Shown: positions 35,345 to 47,636 of the stretch, piece by piece
How positions within the stretch are numbered: the stretch's first letter is position 1
How the letters are laid out: every line of letters starts with the position of its first letter
Source: Laccaria trichodermophora
Lineage: Eukaryota > Basidiomycota > Agaricomycetes > Agaricales > Hydnangiaceae
Length of the DNA: 64,000 bases
Direction of reading: 5' to 3'
Assembly: GCA_018417955.1 (NCBI GenBank)
Contig: JACTVC010000004.1
Location: 558,001-622,000 of the forward strand
Position numbers and translations under genes: made by a program
The notes under the pieces: model-generated
The model's database searches: none
The model's input: the letters and a program-made list of their open reading frames with translations, nothing else
What the model was told of the DNA's origin: nothing

Positions 35345-36423
35345 GGCTGTTGGGTAGTGATGGTGGTTGTGGTAGTTGTAGGAGGAGAAAGGTAGCAAGG
35401 CGAGAGGCGAAGGGAGGCAGGCGGTGAAGTTTTCCAAAGGCTTGACACCAGGCCTTTTCTTTGAATTCCTTATCTCTCGGGTTTTCGTTATCTACCACCA
35501 TTTGAATTTTGAAAGGGCATGACATCGGATTTGTGTTCTTGACGCCGATCGGCCGTCCACTTCGGGCAGATCTTGGGTGATCTTCTGTGATCTTACTTGA
35601 CGGAGATCGACACCTTTGGTTAGTTCTACTTCCTAGGCTCTCCAAAAGTTCGTTAAACGCATTCTAGATGAACGTATTTCCGACATTGAACCATCGTCTA
35701 GGCCTGCTATGGCGCAAGGTGGTGGAAGTTAGGAGAAAGTGGAAAAAATCTGGGAGAAAAACCCCCACATGACATGCACCGAAACGCACATGGCAATTCG
35801 CCCGAGATCGAAAATTTCTTCCATCGTGAAATGTTTCCGCCGTCCGTTCAAAGCCGTTTAACAACTTCCACGTCAATGAGGCTCAGCATTCAGGCAACAT
35901 GTCGCCTGCAGGCTTTTGGCTATTGGTCGCCACCGTCAGTAGCGGAGGATTGAGGAATGGACTGACGTTGGTGTACACTGTAAACAATCAGAGGAGACAT
36001 GATGTATGTATCTCCCTCAGGATGTTGAACTTCCAATCAATTGATGGCTTTCGCTATCAAGAATCAGTCATCTGCCAGGGCGCGCTGCGTTTTTGAAATT
36101 CGCGGCTGTCACTGCGTGCCCGGACGGGACCGGGTAGGTGACGATGACGCATAGAATTCTGGTACTTGTTTTTTTTAATTATGTAGAAGTAAAATTTTAC
36201 TGGGCGCTGGGCAGGGTAAGAGTAGGGGGTACATCTCATCTAACTAGTGTTCCACGTCGCAGTAAGGTGGTATTATGATACAAGAATACAGTAATGCAGA
36301 ACGGTGTCCCAAACATGTCAGTGTTCGCAAGAACGGTTTTACAAAACTACGAAAAAACATGTAGTTTGTGCTGCATCAAATCATCCAAAAAGTTCCTTTC
36401 TCCTTCCCGATAAGATCTAAAAT
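35345..36423. other. Intergenic between GDH promoter and CTP synthase 3' end
   Basis: About 1.1 kb. The left part should be the GDH 5' UTR and promoter, the right part the CTP synthase 3' flank. The ORFs inside are short and without recognisable domains. I see no repeat or RNA gene. Confidence 0.6.
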
Positions 36424-38822
36424 CTAAGCCTCATCCCGGTTCACAACTTGCACAACGTCAACCCCGTTCTGCCCATCCTTCGAAACACCATTCACGAACA
36501 CCTCTTCTGTAGAGTTTTTCAGAACGGCCTCCCCAACCATGGCGTGCTCAGGATGCGGGGGGTGGTAGGTCTGTGCCTGGAATGCAATTTGCTCATCTAA
36601 CACCGACGTTTCCGAAGCAGCAGCAATGAGCCCGAGGAAGGGTGGGGATGGGTTCAATGGACGGGTGCAGAATTCGGGGTGGGCTTGTAGGCCGACAAAG
36701 AAGGGGTGATCTGAACCAAAAAAAAGTGGGGCAAGGTCAGCATCCTTGCTGCCGTAATTAGAACGAATCCAAAAAAAACCCACTAACCAGGCAGTTCGAT
36801 TATCTGCATCCGCTCCCCCTTCTCATCTTTTCCTGCGAAGATCAGCCCACTGTCATTAAGCCTCTTGACATACTCGGGGTTGACCTCGTAACGATGACGA
36901 TGCCTTTCCCAAATCTTGCCAGCGCCGCCGTACAGCTTGCGTACACGAGACCAGTTCTCTGTGCCAGGCTCAAAGACAGTGGGACGCAGCCCCAACCGCA
37001 TCGTACCACCCATGTGCGTCTTGGAGATCTCAGGCATGAAGATCACCACGGGATGTTTAGCATCTGGAACGAACTCTGATGAAGTCGCATCTATAAGCAA
37101 GTGGTATTATTAGCAGAGTTCTTGATCATGGGGAAAGCAAATGACCAACCGTGAATCTCCAAGATATTTCTGGCCCACTCAATCACAGCGAGCTGGAAAC
37201 CAAGACAGATGCCGAGGAATGGTACCTTCTGTTCTCGGGCGTACTTGATAGCGAGCATCATGCCTTCTGTGCCACGGTTCCCGAACCCACCTGGAACGAG
37301 GATGCCGCTAGACGATCAGAATCAGAAGAGTGGGCTAGAACGTTGTCGAAGTGGGCTTACCCCGCACCAACAACCGCTCTCCACGCATCATGGTACCGAG
37401 CCGGCGCTGATTCTTGCGTCTCGGCCTCCAGATCTGAGGATTCTACCCACTACAGAGGCCGTGAGCAAAGGTTTGAGAAAGAGAGAACGGGCGGACGAAC
37501 GTGAACGATCAGCTTTCGATGCACCCGGAAGGCAGAGTGTTCCAAAGCTTTTGTTACAGACATGTACGAGTCCTTCAGGTCGGTGTATTTTCCGACAAGT
37601 GCAATAGTAACTGTGTCAAACAACCTCTCCTGCCTAAAGTATGCATCTGATCCGAGTTCGCGACAGTGATTAAGACAACGTACCCCATAGTTATGTCTTT
37701 CCATCGTTTCCCCAATAATTTCCCTTTATCCTCCATCTCCTTCGTGATGTTCACCGTCTCTAATTTGAGCCGTTTACGGAGAAAGTCTACGATACCTTGA
37801 GACTGCAAAAGAAGAGGCACATGATACACGGATGTCACGTCGTGCACGCCAAACACCTGTTCCGAGGCAACGTGACAAAACATGGAGATCTTGTCTTTTG
37901 TTGCGGAATTCAGAGGTTGGGGCACGAGAAGACGGCATGCAATCTGATGACATGAGTACGGCAGAACTGGTACAATAGAAGCGGTCTTACAAGGTCAGGG
38001 AGAAGCCCTAGTCCTCTGAGGGAGTGCACGGTTGTTTGTGTTGGCTTTGTTTTTTGCTCCCCATGCATGTCTGGCACCAGGGAAACATGAATGAGGGCAA
38101 AGTTGTCGTGGCCGACCCGGAATTGAAACTGGCGCATCGCCTCAACAAATGGAGCCGACTCGATGTCGCCTACAGTGCCTCCCAGCTCGACCATACAGAC
38201 ATCCGGTTCCTCGCCAGATTCATCCACTGGGATCTTGGAGACGCGTTCGATCCAATCCTGAATCGCGTTCGTAATGTGCGGGACGATCTGCAGAACATTA
38301 GAACGGTTCTTCGCGTGCGTTGGAAGACACTACCTGGACCGTCTTGCCGAGGTACTCCCCTTTGCGCTAAACTCCCATCAGAACGTTTTTCTGCAAGTCC
38401 AGACTGACACACTCACTTCCTTCTCTATGACTTGACTGTAAATCTTCCCAGTAGTGATGTTATTATCGCGCGATAATGTAACGTTCAAGTAGCGCTCGTA
38501 ATTTCCGAGATCCAAGTCCACCTCGCCTCCGTCATTCAAAACATAGACCTCGCCTTTAAATTATCAGCATTCCGTGCAAATTCCTCCAAAGTAGCTCTCA
38601 CCATGTTCCGTAGGCCTCATAGTCCCAGCATCTATGTTCATATACGGGTCGATCTTGATAGCTGTGACTTTGAGACCTGTGGTCTTCAAGAGCAGTCCGG
38701 TAGACGAAGCTAGGGTTCCAATTGCAGCTTGAAGTTCAAAAACTTCGTAAGAAATTCATACCAATGACACCCTTCCCAATGCCACTGACGACACCGCCGG
38801 AGACGAGGATGTACTTGGTCAT
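36424..38822 (-). CDS. URA7: CTP synthase (glutamine hydrolysing), 621 aa
   Basis: Eleven exons on the minus strand: 38822-38762, 38709-38602, 38553-38417, 38366-38334, 38287-37991, 37943-37684, 37633-37501, 37449-37361, 37307-37150, 37090-36788, 36710-36424. Total 1866 nt, 621 aa, all junctions in frame. It converts UTP to CTP with ATP and glutamine. The synthetase domain has [12 protein letters not shown] (P-loop), [13 protein letters not shown] and [12 protein letters not shown]. The class I glutamine amidotransferase domain has [10 protein letters not shown], the nucleophile Cys in FLGICLGFQ and the AHPEF His/Glu pair. Exon 4 is only 33 nt. The promoter region (38823-39156) abuts the 3' end of the dead kinase copy. 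Confidence 0.95.
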
Positions 38823-39156
38823 CGCTGCGAGACGCGTACAACAATCGTGAAAAAGTAAATTTTTGGAAATCGAGTCAAAGCCCCAAGAAAACAAGGCCAA
38901 GCGCGGAGGCACAGCCACACAGACTTACGAGCGCAACGCGAGCAACAGCTCTTGAACAGCTCTAGTGATTGTGTGCAGTTGGGGATATCTGCTTGGGGGA
39001 ATCGTTGAGTTATTTGCGATCGCAATTTTCCCCTTTGCGATGACGACGACGACGATCTGTAGCACACAATTCATTCTTTCACGCTCATTTTTAGTACTCT
39101 GAAAGTTTTAGCCTGAAGTTGGGATTCCTGAGATAATTGTACAAAATAAAGATAAC
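38823..39156. other. CTP synthase 5' region and duplication edge
   Basis: Contains the CTP synthase promoter. From 39069 leftward-facing sequence matches, in inverse, 45261-45290 (AGTACTAAAAATGAGCGTG), so the inverted duplication of the kinase/REEP block begins here. Confidence 0.65.
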
Positions 39157-40016
39157 TTAAGCTGCACAATGAAACCAAGGATCCTGGAGTAACTCCTCCG
39201 CCGTTACTCGGTCCTCCGGATTCAAGCGCAAACACCTCCGCATAAGCAGTGATGTTGCAAGGTTATCTTTTTTGCCAGTGGTAAAGGCAAGGGTTTAGTA
39301 ACGGTTCCAGCGGCCTTGACGAGAGCTTTGACGTCTCCACCCATAACATCTGTGACGAGACAGAGATGTTCTCCGTCCAAACCTTTTCCGGGATGTACGA
39401 AGTTGTCAAGAAGTCAAAACCAATGGCCTGGCTCGACGCCAGAGGGGGGTGGCGTGTCAGTCACGCAAACCGAAATATTGTGCTCCCAGGTTACACCTCT
39501 TCTAGCCAGTTCGGTCGAGTATCCTTTCAGCGCTTTGATTGCGACGTATTTCTCTTCCCTGTGGGGAGCATGAGCATAAAATGTACTTACACCACATCAA
39601 ACGCCAACCATACGCTGGAGTTCATGCCCCACCCAAGCTTCCGAACGATCTTGTAGCGCTCAGGCTCCTCTTCTGGGCCAATCGCATCACCAAATTCAAC
39701 CCGGATATAGCCATGGCCTTGCTCTGCCGTCACTCTTAATGGCTCTTCCTCAAACTCTAGATCGGAGACTTCGTTGCCCTCCGGGTCGACAGAGATGTGT
39801 TTGTTGGTGTGGGCGTGTCGAGGTGGCGCATCCGTGTCCTTGAATACAACTTCGGGTTTAGTGGGGGAGGGTCGAGGTGGCGCATCCTCGTGCACGAATA
39901 CAACTTTTGGAGGCAGGACGGAGTTGTGGCGGACTATGTAGGTGACGTTGTGTTGTGGAGAATGGACCTCGAAAATTTCGAACACAGGGTGTGAGTACAC
40001 GTTGCAACTTGAACAT
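39157..40016 (-). pseudogene. SRPK-like protein kinase, truncated duplicate
   Basis: Inverse copy of the kinase at 43335-45047. It keeps the N-terminal region (VSDLEFEEEPLRVTAEQGHG, RKLGWGMNSSVWLAFDV, YVAIKALKGYST) and the last 35 codons (PEDRVTAEELLQDPWFHCA) but lacks about 840 bp between them, including the HTDLK and DFG catalytic segments. The junction falls in a short run of A shared by both breakpoints (GGCAAA/AAAGATAACC), and it puts the tail out of frame. A TGA also replaces the Arg codon before LLDNFV (CGA to TGA). It cannot encode an active kinase. Confidence 0.88.
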
Positions 40017-40196
40017 TCCTTCAATGCAACCGTGTTCCTCGCGTTTTTTTTATCAAAACGAGTAGTGTGTCCCTGGTGTGTCCCAAGTGTGTCTTTTCCT
40101 TGGCCTGGTCTGTACAAGCGTGGCTGGAGCGTGGCTGCGGTCGTTCCCATCTCGCTCCAGGTCGTCGTTAAGCGCTCTCTCACAGAAACACCCAAA

Positions 40197-40757
40197 ATGC
40201 CGTTCTTCGTACCCATTCTTCACCTCGCCATGCTCTTCCTCAACGTGTACGATACGTACAAGACCCTCAAGTTCCCACCGCCTTCTTCCAGGCGGAACGA
40301 TGGACAACCAAGCGTTAGAGCTATGACTCAGCGGAAGAGGGATATGAAAGGTTGTTTAGCTGTTTGGATCGTTTGGGTACGTTATTAGATCGTTTGCTGA
40401 CGTCTGGATTGAAAGTGGGATACTTAGTGTTGTTTTGCTGTTTATGAGAGATTCGGTGAAGCTATTATTAGCTTGTTCATACCCTTCTACGACGAATTCA
40501 AGAGTATCGTTCTACTCTTCCTCATACTCACACGAGCTCGGGTGCGCCAACTATTTCTTTATGGGTGAACTCGTGTTAACCACACACACCAACAGGGCGC
40601 CGAACCAATATACCTACACATTATCCGCCCCCTCCTCAAGCCATTCACATCCACCCTCGACGCATTTCTGGAACTCCTACTCGTGATTGGGGACTTTATA
40701 TTCGCCCTATCCACCTTCCCTATACAACGCGGGTTGGCCTTGTATCACACGTTGTAG
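40197..40757 (+). CDS. TB2/DP1/HVA22 (REEP/Yop1) family ER-shaping protein, 151 aa
   Basis: Three exons, 40197-40376, 40428-40541 and 40596-40757, with 51- and 54-nt introns, all in frame. Order: MPFFVPILHLAMLFLNVYD, YKTLKFPPPSS, QRKRDMKGCLAVWIVW, CCFAVYERFGEAIISLFIPF, YDEFKSIVLLFLILTRARG, AEPIYLHIIRPLL. This is the TB2/DP1 domain: hydrophobic hairpins in the ER membrane that stabilise tubules, with the YDEFK..LLFLI..RARGAEPIY signature. The N-terminus is short compared with yeast Yop1. The ATG lies 181 bp from the start of the dead kinase copy, head to head, so a shared promoter is likely. A broken first exon of the same family lies at 43000-43151 in the duplicate block. Confidence 0.88.
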
Positions 40758-40819
40758 ATCGTGGAAATATATAGGAATTTTTTGAAGAAAACACACCTAC
40801 ATATCTACTCCCAATTTCC

Positions 40820-42960
40820 CTACCCAGGAACTATCCTTTTCGGTTTATGTTCATGCGGGATTGGGGGTTCTGGGTCTGGGTTTGGGTCAGCGGTGCCAGT
40901 GGACGTCTTCATGAGAGGCAGCATTGAACGCACCGAGTCATCATCAACATCTATCATGGCCCTTGAGCTCCTCTGCTTTTCCTCCTCTCCCCATATTCCC
41001 CGTCATTGTCATCATCATCACAATCCGCACCGACCCCCATCAAACTCGTCCTCCCCTTCTGTGGCCATTGCTTCTCCTCTTCCCTCGTCATCAGAAGAAA
41101 AAATGACACCTTTATGTCGAGTGAGTCATTTCAAAATATACCTTCTCATACAGCGGTGACACCAGGTATCTTCGGCAGAGGAGGGTGGTGTGCACGAGTG
41201 AATTGCGGAGGGGTCTTAGCTTGCTGTAGGCTTGATTGGACGGGAGGAAGTGGTGGGGCCGTAAAGTAGTTAGACGAATTGGAAGAGTCCTTCAGAAGAC
41301 AGGTTGGGGTGTCATGTCCTCATGGATGTACTATAGAGCCTGACACTAAAGAAAACGAGAGGAGATCACGACTACGACAAAAGAAAAGTTTTGAATGGTA
41401 CCCACTTTGAACGATTGAGTTTCGAGTCACCTTTCCAGCAACGTCGGACGTCGAAGTTTTCGCTAGCTGGAGTTAGAGTGATACAAACATTAACGGACAG
41501 ATGAAACGTGAAAAAAGTGAGGGTGTTGTGCGTACCCTACAGTTTACGTGGGCGTTGTTGGCTTTGAGTAGATAGGGATACAATGCCGCGCAATCCGTCA
41601 TGTCCCGCTTTGAGGGTAAAGAAACTCGAACATTTGAGGAGAGTAAGACGTCGGGGAAACTCTGCAACCGCGCCAACATGCGGTATTTCACGACAGCAGT
41701 AACCCTCGTCTTCACCTTCTCGCACTGCGTGGTAAATTGCTCTTAACCCAACAATCCGCGTAGTCGAGCATCCACCACGGCGGTCTTCAAATATTCCGTC
41801 TGCAGCAGTTCCGCCACACACGCTTTTCCTTCCTCCCTTCTCAAAATCCGGGACAGGCATATCATCTCTTTCTCCGCCCAAAGCTCAACACCCACAGCGG
41901 GCACCTGGCCCTTCACATACTGACCAACCAATTCTCGCGTGCTCCTCTCTTTCCAAAGGCGCAGATTCGCCCTTCTTTCGCACAACCCTCAAAAATAGAG
42001 TTGACGATCCAGTGCTCTTGCAGGGCGCACAAATTCATCGTGGTCCTTTCCACCTCGCAGTCCCCTGGGGGGAAGATCGGTTGCTAATGCGATGGCAACC
42101 TAGGGAATCACAACGTAAATTCCGCTGGTGGAAAGACTTTGGAAATATGATGGTTTGAGGGCACTCTATAACGATTTGCTCTCGAGCCTCCACCGCACAC
42201 CTAAACGGGGAAGCGTTGCACCTAGAGCATAAGGAGATCTTGCAACTAATCATCAACATCAGCCAGGAAGACAAACAGCATATAAGGTCAACAACGTACT
42301 TGACTTCAAAAACCGACAGGAGGGGGTAGAAGAGCTGTCAGGAAAAACCACGTTATTGTAGAGGATGGTAGCGGTGTGCGAAGTCAAGGACGCCGTTTGT
42401 CGTCAATTGTAGGGATGTGGGTGCGAGATCCGGAATGCGCTGGGATATTGGAATAGAGCCGGCTGCGTAGATAGTCATTAGCTACCGCTGTTATAGAAGA
42501 GGATTCGAAGATGAACGTACTTGAAATAGAGATGGTCGAGGGCCTCGATTGGGCCATCAACTGTCAAACCAGAGTTCAGCAAATTGGCCTGCCACCAAGC
42601 AACTCAACCAACATCCTGCCGTAGCCTACTCTCCTCCGGCGACCCAGTATAAGGGTTGGTAACGCCAAAAGGGTGGACGCCAGATGGATCCATCATGACG
42701 GCTACCCAATGTCAGTCGAGCCTCCTGCATTCGGCGGGCACATTCTGCACCTCCATTTGCGAGAGAAATTCTTGAGATACGGTCACTGCCGTACGAACTC
42801 ATGGGGGAAATGCGAAACCAAAGCAACACCTATCATCAGTCCAATAGGCGTGCATGGCACTGGCAGCGGACTTGGCGTAAAGTCCATAAGGGCCACACAG
42901 AGCCAATCTGCTAGAAGGTCAAGCATACCCATCAAAGAGGGTATGCCGCTGGGGAATGGG
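40820..42960 (-). pseudogene. Unrecognised minus-strand gene remnant
   Basis: Several stretches with protein-like composition but no single consistent model. One is GPYGLYAKSAASAMHAYW (about 42880). Others are DPSGVHPFGVTNPYTGSPEE (about 42690), ANLLNSGLTVDGPIEALDHL (about 42570), QYVKGQVPAVG and EGKACVAELLQTEYLKTAVV (41750-41930), VKTRVTAVVKYRMLARLQSF (about 41690) and a charged tail with DPEPPIPHEHKPKR ending in TAG at 40820-40822. In-frame stops lie between several blocks without plausible introns. It may be one decayed gene or two. I do not recognise the family. It fills the spacer between the two inverted duplicate blocks. Confidence 0.35.
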
Positions 42961-42999
42961 AAGAGTCAAGCATTAAATTAGGCACGTGCTTAGTGGATA

Positions 43000-43151
43000 A
43001 ATATAGCACAACCTTTCCCTCTTCCGTTTCTACCGCCCAGTAATCCATCGTCCGCCTGGAAGAAGGCGGTGGGAGCTTGAGGGTCTTGTACGAATCATAC
43101 ACGTTGAGGAAGAGCATGGCGAGGCGAAGGATGGGTACGAAGGACAGCAAT
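43000..43151 (-). pseudogene. REEP/DP1 first-exon fragment
   Basis: Duplicate of exon 1 of the REEP gene at 40197: FVPILRLAMLFLNVYDSYKT and LKLPPPSSRR are recognisable. The start codon is lost (ATG to TTG). Homology stops around 43000, and exons 2-3 are absent. Confidence 0.85.
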
Positions 43152-43334
43152 GTAGGTGTTTCTGAAAGGGGACACTGAATGACGACCTGGAGCAGGATGG
43201 GAGTGACCGCAGCCAGGCTCCAGCCAGGCTCCAGCCAGGCTTGTGCCAATGCAGTGCAGGCCAAGGAAAGGACCCACCTGGGACCCACTCGTTTCAATTT
43301 AAAAAAACTCAAGGAACACGGGTTCATTGAAGGG

Positions 43335-45047
43335 ATGTTCAAGTTGCAACGTGCACTCACACCCTGCGTTCGAAATTTTCGAGGTCCATTCGCCAAAACA
43401 CAACGTCACCTAGTCCGCCACAACTCCTCCATCCTGCCTCCAAGTTGTATTCGTGGACCAGGATGCACCTCAACCCTCCCCCACCAACTTGCCCGAAGTT
43501 GTATTCAAGGACGCGGATGCGCCACTTCGACACGCCCACGCTAACAAACATGTCTCTGTCGACCCGGAGGGCAACGAACTCGTTGACCTAGAGTTTGTGG
43601 AAGAGCCATTAGGACTGACGGCAGAGCAAGGTCATGGCTATTTTCGGGTTGAATTTGGTGATGCGATTGGCCCGGATGAGGAGCCTGAGCGCTACAAGGT
43701 CGTTCGGAAGCTCGGGTGGGGCATGAACTCCAGCGTATGGTTGGCGTTTGATGTGAAGTAAGTACATTTCACATGAGCGTCGTAACACATTTTATGCTCA
43801 TGTTCCCGGAGGGAAGAGAAATACGTCGCAATCAAAGCGCTGAAAGGATACTCGACCGAACAGGCTGGACAATTAACGCGAGAGCTCGATACTTGGGCTT
43901 GCGTGACTCACATGCCACCTCCCTCTGGCATCGAGCCAGGCCACTGGCCTCGACTTCTTGACAACTTCGTACTTCCCGGAAAGGGTCTGGATGGAGAACA
44001 TCTCTGTCTCGTCACAGATGTTATGGGTGGAGATGTTAAAGCTCTCGTCAAGCCCGCTGATAGTACCGGTAAACACTTGCCTTTACCACTGGCAAAGCGT
44101 ATCCTCTTGCATGTTTTGCGTGGTCTCGTTCATATACACCACTGTGGTGTCGTGCACACGGATCTCAAACACGACAATATCATGTTTGACACTGGCCCGA
44201 TGACACGGGACGACATCGAAACTTTCATCAAGACGAACCCGGCTCGGCGCCACCCTCCCGAAGAGAGCTGGCAATGTGTCGTGCAAGCAACCGTGTCCCA
44301 GCCACTCCCTCTCCCTTCGCTCGCTGAGGCTATGACCCGCAACTACATGGTTGCAGATTTCGGCAGTGGTGAGTGATAGCTTGATTTCCCGACTGTGAGC
44401 TCACAAAATTGACATCCTGTAGCGCAACTTTTAGACTTACGGACTACCGATAGGATCACTCCCTTCGCCCTTCGTGCCCCAGAAATCATTCTTCGGGGCC
44501 CATGGGATACTAAGGTTGATATCTGGGCATTTGGATGCCTGGTACGTAGCCTTACCCCGGCATTGTACTTCCACCGGCTGACTGAAGTCAAATCTTCAGA
44601 TCTTCGAGCTTACCACTGGTTCCTCTTTGTTCAAATATAAACCTTATCCGGAACACAAGCTTGACGAACCAACGGGGCATCTCTGGCAAATGCTCTGCTT
44701 CTCATGCGAGCGAATGACAAGCGACCGAGTAAACTCGAGCAAGCTTGGGGCTCACTACTTTGAACACGCGGTTGACAACCCCATGTTCTGTAAGTTGTCT
44801 TTTCTGTTCGGTTGACTTACACTGGTTGTTGTATACTTACGCAACAAGCCCCCCAGGTGACCTGAAGGCACATCCGCCCAAAATCAATCACCCTTATCCC
44901 CTGTCTATTAGGAACTACAAGGTGATGGATGAGAAAGATAACCTTGCAACATCACTGATTATGCGGAGGTGTTTGCGTTTAAATCCGGAGGACCGAGCAA
45001 CGGCAGAGGAGTTACTCCAGGATCCTTGGTTTCATTGTGCAGCTTAA
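43335..45047 (+). CDS. SRPK-like serine/threonine protein kinase, 472 aa
   Basis: Proposed exons 43335-43383, 43445-43757, 43812-44368, 44423-44541, 44600-44789, 44857-45047 give 472 aa in frame. The first small exon and 61-nt intron are inferred: without them no ATG opens the kinase frame, and the 4-nt indel relative to the dead copy then falls in the intron. Kinase motifs: KLGWGMNSSVWLAFD (Gly-rich loop), YVAIKALKG (Lys), HHCGVVHTDLKHDNIMF (catalytic loop with the SRPK-type HTDLK), VADFGSAQ, LRAPEIILRGPWDTKVDIW and NPEDRATAEELL. These are the features of the large basidiomycete SRPK-like family, which may phosphorylate Ser/Arg-rich proteins. The N-terminus is Arg-rich with few acidic residues and could be mitochondrial. 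Confidence 0.88.
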
Positions 45048-45645
45048 GTTACCTTTATTTTAAACAATTATCTCAGGAATCCCAACTCAAGGCTAATTTT
45101 TTTTACGCAACTTAGGTTATTTTTGTTTTGTACAATCTGTGTACGTTATGCTAGGCATCCCAACTCAATGTGAATTTTGCACCAAGTCAGTCATACCAAT
45201 TATATTTGATCAAAACGAAAACCTGCCCACCCAACGGGACGGAGGTAGCATAATAATTAGAGTACTAAAAATGAGCGTGAACGAATGAATGTAATGCATC
45301 TAGTATGTACAGCATGCCAGGCGAAAACCCCTTGATAAATGATTGTAATTAAAAGATGGTAGAGGTCGATAAACGATAGTATGTCATGAACGAATGAACG
45401 TAGGTGCCTTGAAGGCATGAACGATAGGTATAGGTTAGGAATAAGGAAAGGTCGTCAAATCTGTGCATGGGTGTGTTCGTCAAAAAAAAAGGGAAAGAAA
45501 AGTCTATGATGCGCATCTGAACAAGAATCTGTGGATACATTACTTTGTGTTTTTGCTTGATTTATGCTTTGAGTCGTATAAATTCCCGATGGGGAGCCGT
45601 TGAAGGTCGTCGTCGTCGTCGCAGAGAAGGAAAAGGCCGCGCAAC
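45048..45645. other. Convergent intergenic spacer
   Basis: 3' flank of the kinase. 45048-45290 is the outer part of the inverted duplication (it matches 39069-39156 in inverse); the rest is unique AT-rich sequence. No gene seen. Confidence 0.6.
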
Positions 45646-47636
45646 TCAACGATTCCCCCAAGCAGGTATCCCCAACCTACTCTTCCCATTCCCACTCCTC
45701 CCACTTCCCCTCATAGGAAACCCATCATCATCATCATACCCACTCCAAGCCTCCTCAACCTCCCCATCCCAATCTTCCTCCGTCGTAGTAGGCCGCCTCG
45801 AAGCCCTGCCAACATTCATACCCCTCCCCGCAGCAGCACCAGCACCACCAATTAAGTGTGGATTCAAGGACACACCAGCACTATCAGCAAGCGCATGATG
45901 TAAATGTTTCCTCAGGCTCCTGATTGAATTCTGCCGTTTCGGATGGACAAGTATCCTCGCTAAATCCAGTTCACCGTCGTCTTCCTCTTCAGAGCTCAAC
46001 CCACCACCACCCTGGGCGTGCTCCTGATCAACATCTTCATCATCTTCATCTTCCAACCCCGCTCCCCATGCACCAAGATACCTATCTTTCTGCGCACCCA
46101 CACCCGTCCGCGTCACCCAACTATCCCCCTCCGTCTGCGTCTTCGCCAAACTCGGAACGAGATCCTCACCCTTCCTCTTGCCCCTAACAAACCTCGGGGT
46201 CTTATTAGGTTTCTCTTCCCGCTCACGGACAAGTGACCCCGCTCGACTCCCAGGCGCACTCCGACATAAAACACGCGTCTTGCTCACTTCGCCTTCACTC
46301 CTTCCCGCTCTACCGCGCTCTAGTCGTGCCAACAGCGGGGGAGGAGCCAAAAAGGACGAATTGGTGGTATTGGTGTGATCCGCCAACCCACTTCGTTGTG
46401 CTTTGTACTTCAGAGACCCTTTAGTCTGAGTGGACACCTGCGATAAAGAGCTCCTCGTCGTGCGTAACGTCCTTTGTTGTTGGTGGTGATGATACTTCCC
46501 ACCATTATCAACCAAGCTCAAATGCGAATGCGCATGCGGGCCACCGACGTACGCACCCGAACCACCAAACATCACGGCACGCGCGACGCTCTCGAGCCAG
46601 GTAGGAGGGAGAGGAGGTTCAGCGTGCTCTTCGCCTTCTCCTCCATCGCTGCTGTTCGTGCTGCGCCTGACGGGCGTCGAGCTGGGTCGTTGCGGGATAC
46701 TGGAGGCAGATGCCATGTGCCGCAGGTACGCGCCTGCGCGGGAGGGTCTGGGGTGTGCGATTTGTAAGGGTGGATGATGAGGAGACGGTGGGAGGTGGTG
46801 GTGTAGCGAGGTGTGCGAAGGTTGATGGGGCAGTTGTCGGTGGTGGAAGGATGAATTGGTGTGGGTATTATTATTTGAGGTCCGATGGGCTAGTTGTGGT
46901 CGATGGTGTTGTTGCGGTGTACTTGACCTTGACAGTGGCCTACGCACAGGTCGCGGCGTTGGCTCATCCAGGCTCTCGATCGAGGACGACATATCCGTCG
47001 TAGGCGTATGTGCACGGTGGTGCGGAAACGGCGATGGCGATTCCGGCGGGGAATAGCGACGCCTAGGAACCACAGTAGTATCCCCCGAATTCGTCCTCAC
47101 TAAACTCGCGGGCCTACTATGGCTATTCGCAACATTGTTAGGCATCAAACCGGCAAGGAAGCCCACAACGGCACTCATGCCGCTAATCCGGTTGTTGCTG
47201 TGGTCGTTTGCGTTACGAGTGCCACCGTGTTCTTCCGCACGTTCGCCTTCCGGTGTGAAGACACGCGTTTCCTTGTATCCGGCCTCTTTGAGAAGGTCTT
47301 CGAGCCGCTCGTAGGTCTTGGACGTCCCCCGCCGGTGGAGTGGGACGCGGCCAAGATCGCCGTAGCGGGTACGTGATCGACTTTGACGAGGCGGTGTTGT
47401 TGGGCCTGGTGGTGAGCTGGACGAATTTGAGGCGGAATTAGAGGTCGACTGCGTTAGTGTTGGTGAGGTTTGCGTTGGAGATGGGGGCGTCGGAAGAATG
47501 CCGTAACTTGTCTGCTCAGATTTGAGTCGTTTGACATTCACTGACACCAGACTATCAATTGGTCGCGTACCTTTGTATGCAGCATAATCCGTGCCACCTC
47601 GCTGTCTCTCTCTGTTCGAGACAGCTTATTCGCCAT
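45646..47636 (-). CDS. Unrecognised disordered protein, 643 aa
   Basis: Exon 1 47636-47571 (MANKLSRTERDSEVARIMLH) is joined through a 59-nt intron (47512-47570) to exon 2, 47511-45646, giving 643 aa. The protein is rich in Ser, Pro, His, Arg and Thr. It has His-rich patches (about residues 230-290), a conserved-looking segment KTYERLEDLLKEAGYKETR near residue 75, a short hydrophobic stretch MSAVVGFLAGLMP near 115 and acidic patches near 530 and 600. No catalytic domain or signal peptide. It could be a basidiomycete-specific scaffold or regulator; I do not assign a function. Confidence 0.7.

Noticed and set aside
40761..41159. 132-codon plus-strand ORF after the REEP gene
   Set aside because: Low complexity, no domain, overlaps better minus-strand coding-like sequence.
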